Part shown: one piece after another, positions 33,849-42,171 of the stretch
How positions within the stretch are numbered: position 1 is the stretch's first letter
How the letters are laid out: the number at the start of each line of letters is the position of its first letter
Origin: Desulfovibrio sp.
Lineage (GTDB): Bacteria > Desulfobacterota > Desulfovibrionia > Desulfovibrionales > Desulfovibrionaceae
Assembly (NCBI GenBank): GCA_016284885.1
Contig: JAEEPQ010000002.1
Location: 1-60,388, forward strand
Length of the DNA: 60,388 bases
Reading direction: 5' to 3'
Made by a program: the position numbers and the translations under genes
Notes under the pieces: generated by a model
What the model was told of the DNA's origin: nothing
Databases searched by the model: none
The model's input: only the letters and a program-made list of their open reading frames with translations

Positions 33849-35510
33849 ATGCTCAGCCCGCGCATTCTTATTGGCGGAGAATCCTTTCGGGAACTTCGCG
33901 AAGGGAACTACGCCTATATCGACAAGACAGCGCTCTTGGAGGATCTCCTCGGCCAGGACAGGCCCAAGGTAGCCTTGATTACGCGCCCGCGTCGCTTTGG
34001 CAAGACCCTGACAATGAGCATGCTGCATGAGTTTTTCGATATCCAGAGAAACAGCAACAATATTTTCAATGGATTGGCTATTGCTGAAAATACAGATTTC
34101 TGTGCGACATGGATGAATAAATTCCCAACCATATTTATATCGTTAAAAGAAATAAAAGGAAGAACATTTTCTCATTCATACGACAAGTTTTTAAGCTATG
34201 TTTCAGAAATTTTCTTAGACAACAGCTATCTTCTCCATAGTGAAAAGATCCATAACAGGCACAAAGAAAGAATTCAGTCGTTTATTGATGAAAAAGTAAA
34301 GCAAAACGATACTGAAAATTCATTTTTATTTTTGTGCAAAGTTTTAAATAAATATTGGAACAAAAAAGTTATAGTTCTTATTGATGAATACGATGTTCCG
34401 CTTTATTATTCAGAGCAAAAGGGCTATTATGATGAAATGATTGATTTTATGCGTCAATTTTTAGGGGCAACATTAAAAGGAAATGACTATTTAGAACTAG
34501 CCGTATTAACAGGATGTCTACGAATTGCAAAAGAAAGCATTTTTACAGGGGTTAATAATTTTGAATGTTACGGTGTTTCTGACATAAAAATTTCAGATAA
34601 AATTGGATTTACAAGTAGTGATGTTGACTTAATACTAAATGTTAATAAATTAGAGTACAAAAAAAATATTATAAAAGAATGGTATGATGGATATAGGTTT
34701 GGCAACACAAGTGAAATGTATTGCCCGTGGGATGTTTTAAGATTTGTTTCAAATCTTAAGTATGATCCAAATGTTTTGCCAGAATCATTTTGGGTTAACA
34801 GTAGTTCAAATGATATCATCGAAAAGATGATTAAGCACTCAACAATGAGCATAAGGCAAAAAATTGAAAAATTGGTTTCATTAAAATACATAAATGAAAG
34901 AGTCTCAGAATATCTTACATACGATTCTCTTTACACAAATGATGAAAACATTTGGTCAATATTATATTCTACAGGATATTTGACAAAATCTGAAACAGAA
35001 TCTAAAAATGGAACTACTTCGCTCAAAATACCAAATAAAGAAGTTCTTGAAATTTTTGTACAAACAATAAAGCAGTGGGTTAAAACGGTAATTGATAAAA
35101 ACATTTCTCATCTTTTAGAAAATTTCTGGAAAGGCGACGAAAAATCTATTGAAAATATTCTGAATACAATTCTGTTGCAAACGATAAGCTACCATGACAA
35201 CGCCGAAAACTACTATCATGGCTTTGCAACGGCCTTGTTTGTCGGCACCCCGCTTGAGGTGACCAGCAACCGCGAAAGCGGCGACGGCCGTCCCGATGTT
35301 GTCGTTGCCGATCCCGACGGCCGGCGAGGCTTCGTGCTTGAACTCAAGCATGCCGAGTCGGAAGACGCCCTGGAAGCTGGCGTCCAGGAGGCGCTCGACC
35401 AGATAGCGAAGTTCAGATATCTCGACGGCCTGCCCGCAGGCATGAAGCAGCGCCGCGCCTACGGCATTGCCTTCCATAAGAAGCATTGCGCCGTCAGGCT
35501 CTTCCGCTGA
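33849..35510 (+). CDS. AAA-ATPase / PD-(D/E)XK nuclease-like protein (PF09820 + DUF1703 type)
   Basis: 553 residues of a multi-copy family common in Bacteroidetes and gut sulfate reducers; role unknown, with defence or mobile-element links proposed. N-terminal AAA domain: YIDKTALLEDLL, Walker A RPRRFGKTLTMSM, Walker B VIVLIDEYDVPL. C-terminal PD-(D/E)XK-like end: GRPDVVVADPDGRRGFVLELK. ATG 33849 has AGGAG 7 nt upstream; the track start adds 23 residues. The 5' 190 nt and 3' 330 nt have host-like GC, but the centre is very AT-rich, with Lys, Asn and Ile codons unlike the neighbours. It appears to be a recombinant mosaic. Confidence 0.85.
   Translation: MLSPRILIGGESFRELREGNYAYIDKTALLEDLLGQDRPKVALITRPRRFGKTLTMSMLHEFFDIQRNSNNIFNGLAIAENTDFCATWMNKFPTIFISLKEIKGRTFSHSYDKFLSYVSEIFLDNSYLLHSEKIHNRHKERIQSFIDEKVKQNDTENSFLFLCKVLNKYWNKKVIVLIDEYDVPLYYSEQKGYYDEMIDFMRQFLGATLKGNDYLELAVLTGCLRIAKESIFTGVNNFECYGVSDIKISDKIGFTSSDVDLILNVNKLEYKKNIIKEWYDGYRFGNTSEMYCPWDVLRFVSNLKYDPNVLPESFWVNSSSNDIIEKMIKHSTMSIRQKIEKLVSLKYINERVSEYLTYDSLYTNDENIWSILYSTGYLTKSETESKNGTTSLKIPNKEVLEIFVQTIKQWVKTVIDKNISHLLENFWKGDEKSIENILNTILLQTISYHDNAENYYHGFATALFVGTPLEVTSNRESGDGRPDVVVADPDGRRGFVLELKHAESEDALEAGVQEALDQIAKFRYLDGLPAGMKQRRAYGIAFHKKHCAVRLFR
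34040..35185 (+). other. AT-rich core inside the AAA-ATPase gene
   Basis: A stretch of about 1.15 kb of clearly low GC, rich in AAA, AAT and TTT, flanked on both sides by GC-rich sequence in the same open reading frame. It is the strongest composition break in the window and suggests acquired DNA whose ends were replaced by, or recombined with, host-like paralogues. Confidence 0.8.
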
Positions 35511-35539
35511 CGCGCCGCAGGCCGATCTCCAGCGAAAAA

Positions 35540-35573
35540 GGCCCCCGCTCCGCCTGCAGGCGGAGCGGGGGCC
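35540..35573 (-). terminator. thrC terminator, perfect 17-bp palindrome
   Basis: GGCCCCCGCTCCGCCTG followed directly by its reverse complement; in practice a 15-bp stem with a 4-nt loop. On the minus strand it is followed by CTTTTTCGC, a proper U-tract, so it terminates thrC (stop at 35600). It may also stop the AAA-ATPase gene from the other side. Confidence 0.9.
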
Positions 35574-35599
35574 ACGACGTTCGAAAAAGGGGGCGGCCG

Positions 35600-37042
35600 C
35601 TATTTCTCGACGAGGCCGAGGCGCGCCACGACGGCCTTGGCGCCTTCGCGGGCGAACTCCATGACTTCCTTGCCCTGCCTCGCCTCCTCGGGGAGGAGGA
35701 GTTCAGGCCTGTTGGCAAGCGCGGCATCGGGCTTGATGCCGTAGGCGGGCGGGAAGGCGTTCTCGAAGTACATGCTCTGGAAGCCGGAGAACTTGAGGGC
35801 GTGGGCCGTGGAGTCGAGCACGGCGTGCTCATCCTGGCCTATGAGGCCGAGAGCCCTGGCGTTCATGAGGCCGGCTAGGCACTCGCCGCCCTGGGTGCAG
35901 GCGATGTGGCCGTGGCGGTTGGCCTGGATCATGGCGTCCATGATCTGCTGCTCCCTCACCTGCACGACCTGGAAGGCCTTGTCGCCGGCTGCCTTGACGA
36001 AGCGCTCGGCCAGGGCCTTGACACGCGGGAAGGAGACGGGATTGCCTATCATGGCGGCCTGGGCAACGCTCGGCTGGACCTGGACGGGCTTCCACTCGCG
36101 GCTGCCCTCGGGCGCGCTGTAGTAGCGGTAGACGGGGTCGGCGTGCTCGCTTTGGACGCCGAAGATACGGGGCAGAGTCTCCACGATGCCGAGCGCGTGC
36201 ATCTTGAGGAAGCCGGACATGATGGCCGTGATGTTGCCGGCATTGCCCACGGGCACGAAGATGCACAGCTTCGACACGTCCCAGCCGTACCACTGGGCGA
36301 CCTCGTAGGCGAAGGACTCCTGGCCCAGGATGCGCCAGGCGTTCTTGGAGTTGAGCAGGGCCACGCGGTACTTCTCGGCGAGGATCTCCACGACCTTCAT
36401 GCAGTCGTCGAAGACGCCGGGCAGCTCCAGCACCGTGGCGCCGGAGCCGAGGGGCTGGGAAAGCTGCTGCGGGGTGACCTTGCCGTGGGGCAGGAGCACC
36501 ACGCTCTTGAGCGGGGCGCCGATGTAGGAGGCGTAGAGGGCGGCCGCGGCCGAGGTGTCGCCCGTGGAGGCGCAGACGGTGAGCACCTCGTCCCAGTTCT
36601 GGCGGCGGCAGAGCCACTTCAGGTAGCTGAAGGCGCAGGCCATGCCGCGGTCCTTGAAGGAGGCGCTGGGATTCTGGCCGTCGTTCTTGTAGGCGAAGGA
36701 CACGCCCACCTTGGCGCTGAGGGCGGGAGCAGCCTCGATGACGGGCGTGATGCCCTCCCCGAGGTAGCAGATGTCCTCCTCGTCCAGAATGGGAGCCAAA
36801 AGCTCGTAGTAGCGGAACACGCCCCTGAGGGCGTTGGCGCGGGTGGCCGCACGCCTGTCGAAAAGCTCGCGCCAGTACGCGCCGTCGTGCTTTTTCAGCT
36901 CGTCGAAGCGCGTGTTCTCCAAAAGCAGAACGTCCCCGCATTCGGGGCATGTGTAGAGCAGGCTGTCGCCCGGATAGTGCCTGCCGCAGCCAAGGCAGCA
37001 GTATTCCATTTCGCCTCTGTAGGCAGGAAAGTCGTGGGACAT
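35600..37042 (-). CDS. thrC: Threonine synthase
   Basis: PLP enzyme converting O-phosphohomoserine to threonine. The PLP lysine is in NPSASFKDRG (K130), with CASTGDTSAAAALY and VGNAGNITAIMSG as phosphate-binding and active-site loops. The N-terminus carries a zinc-ribbon-like CLGCG with CPECG, as in the longer class of threonine synthases. 480 residues. AAGGAG precedes the ATG. It is the last gene of the RNB-plsY-thrC unit on the minus strand and supplies the same pathway as hom at 16.5-17.8 kb. Confidence 0.95.
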   Translation of the reverse strand: MSHDFPAYRGEMEYCCLGCGRHYPGDSLLYTCPECGDVLLLENTRFDELKKHDGAYWRELFDRRAATRANALRGVFRYYELLAPILDEEDICYLGEGITPVIEAAPALSAKVGVSFAYKNDGQNPSASFKDRGMACAFSYLKWLCRRQNWDEVLTVCASTGDTSAAAALYASYIGAPLKSVVLLPHGKVTPQQLSQPLGSGATVLELPGVFDDCMKVVEILAEKYRVALLNSKNAWRILGQESFAYEVAQWYGWDVSKLCIFVPVGNAGNITAIMSGFLKMHALGIVETLPRIFGVQSEHADPVYRYYSAPEGSREWKPVQVQPSVAQAAMIGNPVSFPRVKALAERFVKAAGDKAFQVVQVREQQIMDAMIQANRHGHIACTQGGECLAGLMNARALGLIGQDEHAVLDSTAHALKFSGFQSMYFENAFPPAYGIKPDAALANRPELLLPEEARQGKEVMEFAREGAKAVVARLGLVEK

Positions 37043-37097
37043 GGGATGTATCTCCTTCAGGATGCAGTAAAGCGGCAGGCGGTTCTGGCCCAGGCTT

Positions 37098-37700
37098 CTA
37101 GGCTTCGGGCTTCTGGTCCTTCTTGAGGAAGGGCTTCTCGGTACCGGCGCGCAGGCGGGCGATGTTTTCCTTATGGCGCCAGGTCACGAGGGCCAGCACG
37201 GCGAGGGAGAGCGGAAGCCACTTGAAGAGGCCGAAGGCGCAGAGCAGGACGGGCAGGGCGGCGACGAGGGTGAGGGAGCCGGCGGACACGAAGCGGGTGC
37301 GCCAGATGACCAGAAGGCAGACAAGGCCTGCGATGAGCAGGGGCACGAAGGCAAGGGGCAGGAAGACGCCGATGCTGGTGGCGACGGCCTTGCCGCCCTT
37401 GAAGCCGAGGAAGCAGGAGAAGACGTGGCCGAGCACGGCGCAGAGGGCGACCAGGGTGACGCCTGCCGCGCCAAGGCCAGCCTGCAGGGCGATCCAGACG
37501 GGCAGCGCCCCCTTGAGCACGTCGCAGGCAAGCGTCGCCACGCCCCAGCCGAAGCCGCAGAGGCGGGAGACGTTGGTGGCGCCGGTGTTGCGGCTACCGT
37601 CCGTCCTCGGATCGATGCCGCAGAAGCAGCGGGCGATGACTAGGCCCCAGGGGGCCGCGCCCATGAAGTAGGCGGCTGCGGCTATCAGCAGGGTCAGCAT
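37098..37700 (-). CDS. plsY: Glycerol-3-phosphate acyltransferase PlsY
   Basis: Inner-membrane enzyme that transfers acyl groups from acyl-phosphate to glycerol-3-phosphate, first step of phospholipid synthesis. 200 residues with five hydrophobic segments. PlsY motifs: [12 protein letters not shown] (motif 1), [26 protein letters not shown] (motif 2), and [13 protein letters not shown] (motif 3). Its ATG overlaps the RNB stop by 7 nt (ATGCTGA), so translation is probably coupled. Confidence 0.95.
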   Translation of the reverse strand: MLTLLIAAAAYFMGAAPWGLVIARCFCGIDPRTDGSRNTGATNVSRLCGFGWGVATLACDVLKGALPVWIALQAGLGAAGVTLVALCAVLGHVFSCFLGFKGGKAVATSIGVFLPLAFVPLLIAGLVCLLVIWRTRFVSAGSLTLVAALPVLLCAFGLFKWLPLSLAVLALVTWRHKENIARLRAGTEKPFLKKDQKPEA

Positions 37701-39823
37701 TGTCCTTCCTCCTCGCCCGCGCCCTCGGCGGCGCAGGCCTCCAGAATCTGCATTTCGTTGTAGAGCGGGTTGACCTTGCCGATGCGGATCTCCACGGGCA
37801 TGCCGGGGCAGGTGCGCTCGTCGAAGACTCGCCTTTTCCCGCGCACGAAGATGTCCTGCTCAGGCAGGTTCACGCTGACGAAGAGCTCGTTCTCCTCGGT
37901 GACGACGCCCGGCCACCAGATGCGGTCGCCCTGCTGGCGGAAGTAGAGGCACTTCCAGTAGCGAGGGCGGAAGCGCTGTATCTGGCTGGCGCCGTCCAGA
38001 CTGATGCGCAGGGAGAGCAGCATCTCCTGCAGCTCCTCCTGGCTGAACCGGGGGGCGCCATCCAGGACCTGGGAAAGGAGCTGGGCCTCGTTGACGAGGT
38101 CCGCGTAGCGGCGCAGGGGCGAGGTCATGGGCGCGTAGCGGGGCAGCCCCAGGGCCGCATGGGGTCTGGGCTCGGTGTCCAGAATGGAGGGCACGAGGCT
38201 GCGCATGATCTTGGAGACTTCCTCAGGACGGCTCCAGACGCCGGCGTACTCCTTTGGCAGGGCCACGTCCTGGGTGCGGTAGAGCATGGGGACGTTCCGT
38301 GCCTGCGCCCAACCGGCGCAGGCGGCCGAGGCCAGGATCATCATCTCCGCCACGAGGTTCTGGGCGTCTTTGGCGTTTTCGCCGGGCTTGAGGTCCACGA
38401 CCGTGTCTTCGCCCTCGCCCGAAAGCACGATCTTGGGCTCCTTGCGCTCGAGCACCACGGCGCCGAGCGCGATGCGGTAGGCGAGCCTTGCCTCGGCAAA
38501 GCGCTTTGCCGTCTGGAGCATGCCTTCGTAGGGCAGCGCCGGGCTGTCCGGCGGCGCCGTGCCGTCGAGCACCTTCTGGCAGGCCTCATAGCGCAGGTTG
38601 GCGGCAAGGGTCACCGTGCGGCCTTCGATGCGGCACTCCCCGTCCAGGGAGCCGTCGGGCGCGACGTTCTGGGTGACGACGAGGGCGGGGCGCTTCTGGC
38701 CGGCAACCAGCGAGAGGGCGTCCGTGCCGATGGACTCCGGCATCATGTGGCTGTCGCCCTCGGGCAGGTAGATGCTCGTGCCGCGGTGCAGCACGGCCCT
38801 GTCGAAGCGGCTCCCGAAGGGCCAGGCGCCGCCGGGGCAGGCCAGGGCGAGGGAGAGGGTCGTGCCTCCGTCCGGGCGCTCCGCTATCCAGAAGGCGTCG
38901 TCGACGTCCCTCGTCGTCTCGCCGTCGATGCTGACGAAGGGCAGGTCAAGATCCGGATAGTCCAGGGCGCGGGAGGACGCGACGAAGGCGTCGACCTCGT
39001 CCTTCAGCTTGCCCCACCAGCCGTCGCCGGGAACGAAGCCGGCGCGGTCGAACCAGAAGTTGTAGTGGCAGGGCACCTTGCCCCAGGCCTCCAGCAGCTG
39101 CACGGGCACGTGCGGGACTTCGGGCACGCCCTTGATCAGCATTTTCCAGAGAGCGTCGTCCTCCGTGCTCTCGGGGTCGGCCATGCGCTGGAAGAGCAGG
39201 CGCTCGAGCTTTTCCGCCACCTCCTCGCCCGGCCAGCCGGCCTCGCCGGGCCTGGGGAGGGCGCATTTGCGCTGGGCAACGTTCCAGAGGGTGCGCACGA
39301 AGGGCACGCCCTCGGCGAGCAGAGCCTCGCGCTCCTTCTGCCTGCGGCGCTCCTCCTCGCGCTGGGCCTGCTGCTCGGCCGTGTAGACCTCGAAGTTCGG
39401 AGGCGCAAAGCGAAAGCGGGTCTTGGCACCGAGCAGGGCGTGGGCGTAGCCCGCCACCTCGTCGGGACCGGGATCGGACTCGAAGAGTTCGGCAAACCAG
39501 AGCGCGGGCGCAACCGACACCTCCCCCTGGGCCATCTCCCAGAGCTCCTCCACACTGACGGCGCGCGCCACCTCGTCGCGTCTGGCCTGGGCAGCCTGCA
39601 GCGCCTTGACGGCCTCGTCGCGGGACATGCCGGCAAAGCCGGGAAGGAGGGGGCCCATCCACGGCAGCACACGGGCCGAGGCGAGCTTGGTCTCGCGACG
39701 GTTGGGCAAGAGGAGCCGGAGCTTGCCTCCGCTCTCCTCCGTCACCACGCCTATCTGCGGGGCGTTCGCCTCGAAATACTCCACGATGCATCCGGCCTGC
39801 GGATACTGCACGAGACCCGCCAT
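37694..39823 (-). CDS. RNB-domain exoribonuclease (RNase II/R-like)
   Basis: Hydrolytic 3'-5' exoribonuclease. The RNB catalytic motif [15 protein letters not shown] supplies the metal-binding Asp residues, and [20 protein letters not shown] is the conserved C-terminal RNB signature. 709 residues. ATG 39823 is preferred because TAAGGAG lies 9 nt upstream; the GTG at 39832 used in the track has no space for a ribosome-binding site. The N-terminal 250 residues are charged (a Gln/Arg/Glu coiled stretch around 165-190) and unlike canonical RNase R cold-shock domains. First gene of the unit RNB-plsY-thrC. Confidence 0.88.
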   Translation of the reverse strand: MAGLVQYPQAGCIVEYFEANAPQIGVVTEESGGKLRLLLPNRRETKLASARVLPWMGPLLPGFAGMSRDEAVKALQAAQARRDEVARAVSVEELWEMAQGEVSVAPALWFAELFESDPGPDEVAGYAHALLGAKTRFRFAPPNFEVYTAEQQAQREEERRRQKEREALLAEGVPFVRTLWNVAQRKCALPRPGEAGWPGEEVAEKLERLLFQRMADPESTEDDALWKMLIKGVPEVPHVPVQLLEAWGKVPCHYNFWFDRAGFVPGDGWWGKLKDEVDAFVASSRALDYPDLDLPFVSIDGETTRDVDDAFWIAERPDGGTTLSLALACPGGAWPFGSRFDRAVLHRGTSIYLPEGDSHMMPESIGTDALSLVAGQKRPALVVTQNVAPDGSLDGECRIEGRTVTLAANLRYEACQKVLDGTAPPDSPALPYEGMLQTAKRFAEARLAYRIALGAVVLERKEPKIVLSGEGEDTVVDLKPGENAKDAQNLVAEMMILASAACAGWAQARNVPMLYRTQDVALPKEYAGVWSRPEEVSKIMRSLVPSILDTEPRPHAALGLPRYAPMTSPLRRYADLVNEAQLLSQVLDGAPRFSQEELQEMLLSLRISLDGASQIQRFRPRYWKCLYFRQQGDRIWWPGVVTEENELFVSVNLPEQDIFVRGKRRVFDERTCPGMPVEIRIGKVNPLYNEMQILEACAAEGAGEEEGQC

Positions 39824-40242
39824 GGGCAACACTCCTTACGCACGCAAAAGGTCCAGCCCCAGCCTGCAGGCCGTGGCGCAGCTTTGTAGCTTTATGCATT
39901 TTCGCCGTTCTGGCAAGCGCCTGCAAGGGTCCTGCACCCCGCCTCAAGCGGAGGAAGCAAGCCCTGCGCGGCCTTGCTAAAGCCCGTGTTCTATGCTCTA
40001 AAAAATACCCCTCGACCTTCCCCTTGCCCAGGCATCCGCGTACGGCCCTGCCCTGCGCGCGCAAGGAAGAAGACCGGCGGCCGCACCTGCCGCTCCGCCC
40101 CCCGGCGTGGCGGCATCCCCCCGGCGCGGCGCATGGCAGGCCCGGCATCCGCATCTCCCCTTATGCTGATGCCGAGCTCTCTGCGTGCGCGCACCCTGCG
40201 CCTGCTTTCAGGCTGGCGCGTCCAGAACCACGGAGGACCGTC
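39824..40242. other. Divergent intergenic region RNB / HMGL-type synthase
   Basis: About 420 nt without a supported gene. It contains the candidate promoter at 39974-40002 and would give the synthase mRNA a leader of about 230 nt. The leader is GC-rich with several short complementary segments, but I could not assign a known riboswitch or a convincing leader peptide. Confidence 0.5.
39974..40002 (+). promoter_or_regulatory. Candidate promoter of the HMGL-type synthase
   Basis: TTGCTA (39974-39979), 17-nt spacer, TCTAAA (39997-40002). Four of six consensus bases in each box. Confidence 0.4.
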
Positions 40243-42075
40243 TTGGACCTACTGCATTCCAAATCCCACCAGCTTCCCCTCCCCCTCCAGAGCCCCGACA
40301 AGCCGCAGCTCTACAGGGAGCAGTTCCCCTACACCAGCATCTGCCGCACCGAGTTCGACGACGTCATGCTCGCCCCCCATCCCGCCGAGCAGATGCGCAT
40401 CACGGACACCACCTTCCGAGACGGACAGCAGGCCCGGACACCCTACACCGTGAAGCAGGTCGCCAAGATCTTCGACTACCTGCACCGCCTAGGCGGCCGC
40501 ACCGGCCTCATCCAGGCCTCCGAATTCTTCCTCTACTCCCAGCGCGACCGCAAGTGCGTCGACGTGTGCCGCGCGCGCGGCTACCGCTTCCCCCGCATCA
40601 CCGCCTGGATACGCGCCAACAAGAGCGACCTCGAGCTGGCCAGGGACATGGAGTTCGACGAGGTGGGCATGCTCACCAGCGTGTCCGACTACCACGTCTT
40701 CCTGAAGCTCGGCAAAACGCGCCAGCAGGCCCTCGACATGTACACCGAGCTGGCTGCGCAGGCCCTCGAGTGGGGCATCATCCCCCGCTGCCACTTCGAG
40801 GACGTGACCCGGGCTGACATCTACGGCTTCGTCCTGCCGCTGGCCCAGCGCCTCATGGAGCTCTCCAGGCAGTCCGGCATGCCCGTGAAGATCCGCCTCT
40901 GCGACACCATGGGCTACGGCGTGCCCTACCCCGGCGCCTCCCTGCCCCGCTCCGTGCAGAGGCTCGTGCACGCCTTCACAGAGGAGGCGGGCGTGCCCGG
41001 CAAATGGCTTGAATGGCACGGCCACAACGACTTCCACAAGGTGCTGGTCAACGGCGTCACCGCCTGGCTCTACGGCTGCGGCGGCGTCAACTGCACCCTC
41101 TTCGGCTTTGGCGAGCGCACGGGCAACACCCCGCTCGAGGCCATGGTCATCGAGTACATCTCACTCACCGGCGACGACGCGGCCGCCGACACCACGGTCA
41201 TCAACGAGCTGGCCGACTACTTCGCCACCGAGCTCGACTACCATATCCCCTTCAACTACCCCTTCGTGGGCCGCGACTTCAACGCCACCTCGGCCGGCGT
41301 GCACGTGGACGGCATCGCCAAGAACGAAGAGATCTACAACATCTTCGACACCACCCGCATCCTTGGTCGCCCCGTGCCCATCATCATCACCGACAAGTCC
41401 GGCCGCGCCGGCGTCGCCTACTGGATCAACCACAACCTCAAGCTCGCGGGCACGTCCACCGAGGTCACCAAGCGGCACCCCGCGGTGGGCAGCATCTACG
41501 ACGCCATCATGCAGGCCTACGAGCAGGGTCGCACCACCCACTTCTCCTACGAGGAGATGGAGAAGCTCGTCCGTCGCTACATGCCCGAGCTCTACGTCTC
41601 CGAGTACGACCGCATGAAGCAGCTGGCCGGCGAGCTCGCAGCCAGCCTCATCATCAAGCTGGCTGGCCAGAAGGATCTGCTGACCCTGGCCGAACCCGCC
41701 AGCGCCAGGCTCGCGGCCTTCTCCGAGCAGTATCCCTTCATCCAGTACCTCTACCTCACGGACGCCAAGGGCCAGCTCAAGTGCTCGCGCATCACCGATC
41801 CCGCCTACAACGAGAAGTACGGCCAGCTACCCCTGGGCTACGACTTCTCCCAGAGGGAGTGGTTCACCGAGCCCATGAAGACCGGCGACCTGCACATCAT
41901 GGACATCTACCAGTCCAAGTTCACGGACAAGCTGGTCACCACCGTCTCCTGCGCCGTGACCGACGCAGAGGACAAGATTGTCGGCGTCCTCGGCTGCGAC
42001 ATCCAGCTGGAGCAGCTGCTCAAGCACGCCCAGGAGATCGACACGGCCGACGACGACGCCGAGTCCGACGCCTAG
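40243..42075 (+). CDS. HMGL-family synthase (Re-citrate synthase / homocitrate-synthase-like) fused to a Cache-like domain
   Basis: TTG start at 40243 with GGAGG 6 nt upstream; 610 residues. The HMGL-like TIM barrel (about residues 45-420) has the metal motif RITDTTFRDGQQ, and WHGHNDFH with FGFGERTGNTPLEAM, typical of 2-isopropylmalate/homocitrate/Re-citrate synthases. Standing next to an aconitase-type gene, a Re-citrate synthase role is the best guess; homocitrate or citramalate synthesis is possible. Residues about 465-600 (YLYLTDAKGQLKC, LPLGYDFSQREWF, IVGVLGCDIQLEQLL) resemble a Cache/PDC sensor domain, normally found in receptors. Here it would be cytosolic, perhaps an effector-binding module. 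Confidence 0.8.
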   Translation: MDLLHSKSHQLPLPLQSPDKPQLYREQFPYTSICRTEFDDVMLAPHPAEQMRITDTTFRDGQQARTPYTVKQVAKIFDYLHRLGGRTGLIQASEFFLYSQRDRKCVDVCRARGYRFPRITAWIRANKSDLELARDMEFDEVGMLTSVSDYHVFLKLGKTRQQALDMYTELAAQALEWGIIPRCHFEDVTRADIYGFVLPLAQRLMELSRQSGMPVKIRLCDTMGYGVPYPGASLPRSVQRLVHAFTEEAGVPGKWLEWHGHNDFHKVLVNGVTAWLYGCGGVNCTLFGFGERTGNTPLEAMVIEYISLTGDDAAADTTVINELADYFATELDYHIPFNYPFVGRDFNATSAGVHVDGIAKNEEIYNIFDTTRILGRPVPIIITDKSGRAGVAYWINHNLKLAGTSTEVTKRHPAVGSIYDAIMQAYEQGRTTHFSYEEMEKLVRRYMPELYVSEYDRMKQLAGELAASLIIKLAGQKDLLTLAEPASARLAAFSEQYPFIQYLYLTDAKGQLKCSRITDPAYNEKYGQLPLGYDFSQREWFTEPMKTGDLHIMDIYQSKFTDKLVTTVSCAVTDAEDKIVGVLGCDIQLEQLLKHAQEIDTADDDAESDA

Positions 42076-42171
42076 CACAGCCGGACGGGCGCCAGGCACC
42101 CCCCGGCCCCGCGCCCGCCCAAGGCCGGCCCCGCTTCCGGACCGGCCAAAACCAAGGGAGAAGCACCCTCC

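Noticed and set aside
35540-35573. Perfect long palindrome considered as an operator or recombination site
   Set aside because: Placed just after thrC with a T-run on that strand; a terminator explains it fully.
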